This document shows positions 15,528 through 19,347 of a stretch of DNA of 19,347 bases, piece by piece. The DNA comes from JBOFSR01 sp051651645 (GTDB lineage: Bacteria; Spirochaetota; Spirochaetia; Treponematales; Treponemataceae), in the NCBI GenBank assembly GCA_051651645.1, contig JBOFSR010000036.1:1-19347 (forward strand). Reading direction: 5' to 3'. Under the pieces are notes generated by a model that worked only from the letters and a program-made list of their open reading frames with translations, was not told the origin of the DNA and made no database searches. A program made the translations under genes and the position numbers. Numbering within the stretch: the first letter of the stretch is position 1; the number at the start of each line of letters is the position of its first letter.

Positions 15528-16029
15528 TTTCAGACGCTTTGACAGAGTCATTTTCAGCAGGCGATTGCAAAGGCGCCTCGTTGATAATCGGCTCAATACG
15601 AATATTTCCAAACTGAGCAGGATCACGCACGGCTTTTTTTCGCTTACTGCGTCGCACTTGTTGAATAATAAAATCCGTTAAGCCAACAGCTACAGAAATT
15701 CCACCTGCTAGCAAAATACGCTTATAAATCTCATCTTTACTTAACGCCTCCGTATCTGGAGCAGGATTCATTGGGTTGGGAAACGCATCTGGCTGGAACC
15801 CAGCCTCAGCCCAACTTACAACTGATGTGATCAAGTTAACGCCAAGCATGGCAAACGGCATTGTTCCCAGTGTAATAATTTCAGCTCGGCGTAAATCTTC
15901 TGCCCATGCAGGAATTTTACCTTTTTTGTATGGCTCAATTTCCATTGTAATCGAACGTTCCTTCGTATTCTGTGCAACAAGCAACATGCAAACAAAAGTA
16001 AATAAAGTGATTGCTAGCAATTTTTTCAT
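15514..16029 (-). CDS. Small secreted or membrane protein of unknown function
   Basis: I do not recognise this 171-residue protein. It starts with a signal peptide (MKKLLAITLFTFVCMLLVAQ, cleavage near 19-20) and has two further hydrophobic segments at about 51-73 and 104-123. After the second comes a basic stretch (RRSKRKK, 126-132) and a polar tail of about 40 residues, suggesting a small inner-membrane protein with a cytoplasmic tail. The middle (78-100) is rich in Pro and Asp. AGGAAAAT right before the ATG supports the start. It lies between yggS (12 bases upstream) and the RluD-type gene (14-base overlap), inside a translation operon, which is an odd home for an envelope protein. Confidence 0.7.
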   Translation of the reverse strand: MKKLLAITLFTFVCMLLVAQNTKERSITMEIEPYKKGKIPAWAEDLRRAEIITLGTMPFAMLGVNLITSVVSWAEAGFQPDAFPNPMNPAPDTEALSKDEIYKRILLAGGISVAVGLTDFIIQQVRRSKRKKAVRDPAQFGNIRIEPIINEAPLQSPAENDSVKASENATN

Positions 16030-16041
16030 ATTTTCCTAATC

Positions 16042-16734
16042 CTAATTGTGATCGCCAAAAATTGCCGTTCCAATTCTCACTAAGGTTGAGCCTTCTTGAA
16101 TTGCAATTTTATAATCATTCGACATTCCCATTGAAAGCTCGCTTAAATCAAAATCCTTAAAATCATTTTGCAGCCTTTCTTTGTAGCTTGCAAGTAATCG
16201 AAAAGATTTGCGAATCAGATTCTCGTCATTTGTAAAAGGAGCCATCGTCATAAATCCCTTTGGAACAACGAATTTGCACTCTTGTAAAAAATGGAGAGCC
16301 TTTTTTACACTTTCATAGTCGCTAAAGCCTGATTTTGAATCTTCGCCTGTATGCATTTCAAGTAAAATCGAAAGAGGCTTTTGTATTTTATCGGCACATT
16401 TTTCCAACTCCATAATAAGTTCAAGTCGGTCAACTGATTGAACGCACGTCAAAAAGGGAATAATATGCTTAACCTTATTTCGCTGCAAAAGTCCAATTTG
16501 ATGCAACTCAATATGGGGAAACTCCTGAATCAGCGGTGGAAATTTTTGAATGGCTTCTTGTACCCGATTTTCTCCAAAAAGAGTGATGCCTTCAGCAATA
16601 ACGCTTTTTATTTTTTCGCCGCTGTGAAATTTACTCACCGCCATTAACTGTACCGAATTTTCAGCTCTTCCACATTTTTGCTCGGTTTCGCGAATTGTCT
16701 CTAAAATCTGATTGATGGAATTTTTTATGCTCAT
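16042..16734 (-). CDS. YggS/PLPBP-family pyridoxal-phosphate homeostasis protein
   Basis: This 230-residue cytoplasmic protein belongs to the single-domain alanine-racemase-fold family that binds pyridoxal phosphate and keeps vitamin B6 and amino acid pools balanced. It has no known catalytic activity. The PLP-binding lysine is Lys35 in LMAVSKFHSGEKI. FGENRVQEA, ELHQIGLLQRNKVKHI, LSMGMSNDYKIAIQEGSTLVRIGTAIFG and the length all match the family. LLQRNK stands where P-L-Q-x-N-K is usual. The ATG at 16734 is 9 bases past the rsmA stop, and no obvious Shine-Dalgarno sequence precedes it, so translation may depend on ribosomes leaving rsmA. The usual partner proC is elsewhere in this window. Confidence 0.93.
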   Translation of the reverse strand: MSIKNSINQILETIRETEQKCGRAENSVQLMAVSKFHSGEKIKSVIAEGITLFGENRVQEAIQKFPPLIQEFPHIELHQIGLLQRNKVKHIIPFLTCVQSVDRLELIMELEKCADKIQKPLSILLEMHTGEDSKSGFSDYESVKKALHFLQECKFVVPKGFMTMAPFTNDENLIRKSFRLLASYKERLQNDFKDFDLSELSMGMSNDYKIAIQEGSTLVRIGTAIFGDHN

Positions 16735-16743
16735 AGTTTTATT

Positions 16744-17592
16744 TTAGCAAGAGTCAATAATATTTGACAAGTGGATAATTTGCTCAAGGGTCAAATTTTC
16801 TGCCCGTAACTGCAAGTCTAAATCTGCTTTTTCTAAAATAGATTCCACAGAATTTGAGTTTTCAGTATTTTTCAAATAAGAGCCCAAATTATTTTTTATC
16901 GTTTTTCGGCGAGAGGAAAATAACGCCCGTAAAATTTTTAAAAACAGTTGCGGATTTGAACAAGCGGGCGGATTTTCTTTTTTTGTAAACAGAACCGCAC
17001 GCGAATCAACATGGGGAGGCGGCCAAAAAGAGCCTGCTCCTAAATCCATAAGAGGTTTTACCTCATACATCCACTGGCATAAAACGGAAAAAGATGAATA
17101 ATCTTTGGAATGAGGCTTTGCTGTCATACGAAGGGCAACTTCCTTTTGAATAGTGATTGCTCCCTTTTCAAAAAAAATGCCATGAGAAATAAAGTCTGCA
17201 AAAAGCGTTGCCGCAATGTTATACGGAAGATTTCCAACAAAAATCTGCGGACTATCAATCGCTTGCTCGGCTTTCCATGTTTTTAAAACATCCCCTTCAA
17301 CTAATTTGAAGTTTTTCTTTTTTCCAAAAAAATCCTTGAGAATACGAGAAAATCCTCGGTCAATTTCAAAGGCCGTAAGATTTGCTCCCATATCTAAAAT
17401 TTCACTCGTCATACAACCCAAACCAGGGCCAACTTCCCAAACACGAGAGCTTTCATCGAGCTCAAGAGTCTTAATAATCTTTGTGCGTGCTGTAGAATTG
17501 ATCAAAAAATTTTGTCCAAATTTTTTCTGCATTCCCAAACCATGAAATTCCAAAAACTCTTTTATTTGTTGCGGCGAATTATAATCAATCAT
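16744..17592 (-). CDS. rsmA: 16S rRNA dimethyladenosine transferase
   Basis: RsmA (KsgA) dimethylates A1518 and A1519 of 16S rRNA (E. coli numbering) with S-adenosylmethionine, late in 30S assembly. The 282-residue protein shows the family opening QKKFGQNFLIN (22-32), the SAM loop WEVGPGLG (52-59), FEID (75-78), EGDVL (99-103) and the catalytic NLPYNI (121-126). I use the ATG at 17592 because the homologous N-terminus (IDYNSPQQIKEFLEFHGLG) follows at once. The frame is open for 31 codons upstream but reads as a hydrophobic unrelated peptide. No strong Shine-Dalgarno sequence is seen. It is the first gene of the operon with yggS, the membrane protein and two pseudouridine synthases, and diverges from the ACT gene. 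Confidence 0.95.
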   Translation of the reverse strand: MIDYNSPQQIKEFLEFHGLGMQKKFGQNFLINSTARTKIIKTLELDESSRVWEVGPGLGCMTSEILDMGANLTAFEIDRGFSRILKDFFGKKKNFKLVEGDVLKTWKAEQAIDSPQIFVGNLPYNIAATLFADFISHGIFFEKGAITIQKEVALRMTAKPHSKDYSSFSVLCQWMYEVKPLMDLGAGSFWPPPHVDSRAVLFTKKENPPACSNPQLFLKILRALFSSRRKTIKNNLGSYLKNTENSNSVESILEKADLDLQLRAENLTLEQIIHLSNIIDSC

Positions 17593-17705
17593 TTCTAAAA
17601 AGACTACCATATAATAGAAAGAAAAGCTAGAAAGCGATGAGTCTTTCTTTATTAATTTACAGGCATTTTTCAAAAAGTATTGCAAAGCAAAATAGAGTCA
17701 GTGGA

Positions 17706-17734
17706 TTGTCAAATCCTATAATCTATGGTATCAT
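17706..17734 (+). promoter_or_regulatory. Possible promoter of the ACT-UPF0210 pair, giving a leaderless mRNA
   Basis: TTGTCA (17706-17711) and TATCAT (17729-17734) are 17 bases apart. The predicted transcription start is at about 17741-17742, on the start codon itself. A perfect TATAAT at 17717-17722 has no matching -35, so it is less likely. Confidence 0.4.
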
Positions 17735-17741
17735 CATGCCT

Positions 17742-18011
17742 ATGAATGCAATTATCACTGTTGTCGGCTCAGATCAAGTCGGTATTATAGCAAAGGTTAG
17801 CGAATATCTTGCAAAAAACAAGGTTAATATCATTGATATTACGCAAACTATTTTGTCCAATAATTTTGTTATGATGATGATGGTTGATGTCTCTGGCTCA
17901 AATGTTACAATCGATGAGTTGCGGACAGATATGAATGAGCTTGGAAATCAAATGCAAGTAGAAATTAACATCATGCATGAAAGAGTTTTTAGTTCTATGC
18001 ACCGAATTTAA
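17742..18011 (+). CDS. ACT-domain protein, UPF0237 family
   Basis: This 89-residue protein is a single ACT domain, a fold that usually binds amino acids and regulates enzymes or transcription. The start NAIITVVGSDQVGIIAKVSEYLAKNKVNIIDITQTIL and the end MHRI match the UPF0237 family closely. The family normally begins M-x-A-I-I-T-V-V-G, so I use the ATG at 17742. Another ATG at 17736 would add two residues, and the frame is open to 17637 without family similarity. No Shine-Dalgarno sequence precedes either ATG. The UPF0210 gene follows after 39 bases. This pairing recurs in other bacteria, for example Streptococcus, suggesting that the ACT protein senses a ligand for its partner. The ligand is not known to me. 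Confidence 0.88.
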   Translation: MNAIITVVGSDQVGIIAKVSEYLAKNKVNIIDITQTILSNNFVMMMMVDVSGSNVTIDELRTDMNELGNQMQVEINIMHERVFSSMHRI

Positions 18012-18050
18012 ACGCTTTATTGGATTAATCATTTTTATATAGGAAAAAAT

Positions 18051-19347
18051 ATGTTATTTACTCCCCTTGAAATACAAGAAACCGTTAATATGTTTATGAG
18101 GCACAAGCTGGATGTAAGGGCAATCACTATGGGAATTTCTCTGCGTGATTGTGCAAGTCCTTCTGGCACAGAAAGTCGCCGCAGAGTAAAAGATAAAATC
18201 TTGCGTTATGCAGGAAATCTTGTTACCATTGGCCGTCAAATTGAAAATGAATTTGGCGTTCCCATTATTAATAAGCGAGTTGCCGTCACTCCGATTTCTC
18301 TTGTGGCAGAATCTTCTGATGACACGAACTTTGTAGCATGGGCAAAAACGCTTGATGAGGCGGCAAAAGAGTTGGGAATCGACTTTATTGGCGGATTTTC
18401 AGCACTCGTGCAAAAGGGAATTACAACGGGCGACAAAAGACTGATAGAATCAATTCCTGAGGCCTTATGCTCAACCGATCGCGTATGTGCATCAATCAAT
18501 TTAGGCACAACAAAAAATGGCATCAACATGAATGCGGTCAAAGATGTTGGCGTATTAATTAAGCGAACGGCAGAACTTTCAAAAGAGCGGGACGGAATCG
18601 GCTGTGCAAAGCTCGTCGTATTTTGTAATGCCCCTGAGGATAATCCTTTTATGGCAGGAGCTTTCCATGGTGTTGGCGAGGGCGAGGCGGTGCTTTCAGT
18701 GGGAGTTTCTGGGCCTGGCGTTATAAAAGTTGCCTGTGAGGCGTATAAAGGCGAGCCACTCGATGTGATTGCTGAGGGAATCAAAAAAACGGCGTTCAAA
18801 ATTACCCGAATGGGTCAACTCGTGGGGACGGAAGCTGCCAAAAGATTGGGCGTTCCCTTTGGCATTTTGGATTTATCGCTTGCCCCAACTCCTGCAGTAG
18901 GCGACTCCGTTGCACGCATTCTTGAAGAACTGGGACTTGAGCGTGCAGGAGCTCCAGGGTCTACCGCAGCTCTTGCGATGCTTACCGATATGGTTAAAAA
19001 AGGCGGCGTTATGGCAAGTGCAAACGTTGGCGGGCTTTCAGGGGCTTTTATTCCTGTTTCTGAAGACGAGGGAATGATTGCAGCGGTCAAAGAGGGTGCA
19101 ATAACAATCGAAAAGCTTGAAGCTATGACCTGCGTTTGCTCTGTTGGACTGGATATGATTGCAATACCAGGAGATACAGAGGCAACAACAATCAGCGGAA
19201 TAATTGCGGATGAAATGGCAATCGGCATGGTGAATAACAAGACAACCGCAGTGCGAATAATTCCTGTTCCAAACAAAAAAGTTGGAGAATGGGTAGAATT
19301 TGGCGGACTGCTTGGCGGAACACCAATAATGGCCGTGAATAATTTTT
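18051..19347 (+). CDS. UPF0210 / PFL-family (DUF711) protein, 3' end beyond window
   Basis: The open frame runs to the right edge for 432 codons. The family is about 450 residues, so only about 20 are missing. Highly conserved blocks include ITMGISLRDC (26-35), KRVAVTPISLV, GVDFIGGFSALVQKG-like DFIGGFSALVQKG, DNPFMAGAFHGVGEGE, GVSGPGV, LSLAPTPAVGDSVA, GGLSGAFIPVSEDEGMIAA, CSVGLDMIAIPGDT and EFGGLLGGTP. The family has been linked by structure to the pyruvate-formate-lyase/glycyl-radical fold, but no reaction is established that I know of. AGGA six bases before the ATG supports the start. It is encoded just after the ACT-domain gene and is probably co-transcribed. It looks more GC-rich than its neighbours, with long antisense open frames that I treat as shadows. 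Confidence 0.93.
   Translation, partial: MLFTPLEIQETVNMFMRHKLDVRAITMGISLRDCASPSGTESRRRVKDKILRYAGNLVTIGRQIENEFGVPIINKRVAVTPISLVAESSDDTNFVAWAKTLDEAAKELGIDFIGGFSALVQKGITTGDKRLIESIPEALCSTDRVCASINLGTTKNGINMNAVKDVGVLIKRTAELSKERDGIGCAKLVVFCNAPEDNPFMAGAFHGVGEGEAVLSVGVSGPGVIKVACEAYKGEPLDVIAEGIKKTAFKITRMGQLVGTEAAKRLGVPFGILDLSLAPTPAVGDSVARILEELGLERAGAPGSTAALAMLTDMVKKGGVMASANVGGLSGAFIPVSEDEGMIAAVKEGAITIEKLEAMTCVCSVGLDMIAIPGDTEATTISGIIADEMAIGMVNNKTTAVRIIPVPNKKVGEWVEFGGLLGGTPIMAVNNF

Noticed and set aside
15528..15626. 33-codon extension of the RluD-type gene
   Set aside because: It lies within the upstream coding region in another frame, and the family start is at 15527.
17593..17685. 31-codon extension of rsmA
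   Set aside because: It has no family similarity, no ribosome site, and overlaps the divergent promoter region.
17717..17722. Perfect TATAAT as -10 of the ACT gene
   Set aside because: No acceptable -35 lies 16-18 bases upstream. The TTGTCA/TATCAT pair at 17-base spacing is better.
18054..19276. Long minus-strand open frames (61, 187 and 153 codons) opposite the UPF0210 gene
   Set aside because: Their Ser/Pro/Thr/Ala-rich composition is that of antisense shadows, and the plus strand encodes an uninterrupted, strongly conserved protein.

Overview
The window is AT-rich bacterial chromosome with densely packed housekeeping genes and no mobile elements, CRISPR arrays or rRNA. Gene content and style suggest a spirochaete close to Treponema: short signal peptides ending in F-A-Q or V-A-Q, a PreP-type M16C protease, an ACT/UPF0210 pair and small secreted proteins of unknown function. 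This is an inference from family resemblance, since no search could be run.

Layout. Positions 3-1157 (+) are the C-terminal part of an M16C/PreP-like metalloprotease cut by the window edge. Positions 1242-2348 (+) encode a tocopherol-cyclase-like lipocalin protein. A minus-strand group at 2366-5094 reads, in transcription order, secreted HEAT-repeat protein, MFS transporter, proC. Next on the minus strand come a tandem TetR regulator (5321-6538), tRNA-Leu(CAA) with its terminator, dacA and prfA (8281-9357). A divergent intergenic region (9358-9649) holds a repeat cluster, a near-consensus promoter and a terminator-like hairpin whose loop copies the anti-Shine-Dalgarno sequence. Plus-strand genes follow: a large secreted M16-fold protein without its zinc ligands, then folC, apparently started at AUU. 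A compact minus-strand translation operon (13859-17592) reads rsmA, yggS, a small membrane protein, an RluD-type and an RluA-type pseudouridine synthase. The window ends with the plus-strand pair ACT-domain protein (UPF0237) and UPF0210/PFL-family protein, the latter cut by the right edge.

How the genes fit together. Much of the window serves translation: prfA, tRNA-Leu, rsmA and two pseudouridine synthases. dacA trims peptidoglycan, proC makes proline and folC makes polyglutamylated folate. The accessory parts are the tocopherol-cyclase-like protein, the double TetR protein and the pseudoprotease. The best leads are the anti-SD-loop RNA at about 9568-9627, the AUU start of folC, the pseudoprotease and the single-chain double TetR. 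No complete new multi-gene system such as a defence island is evident.
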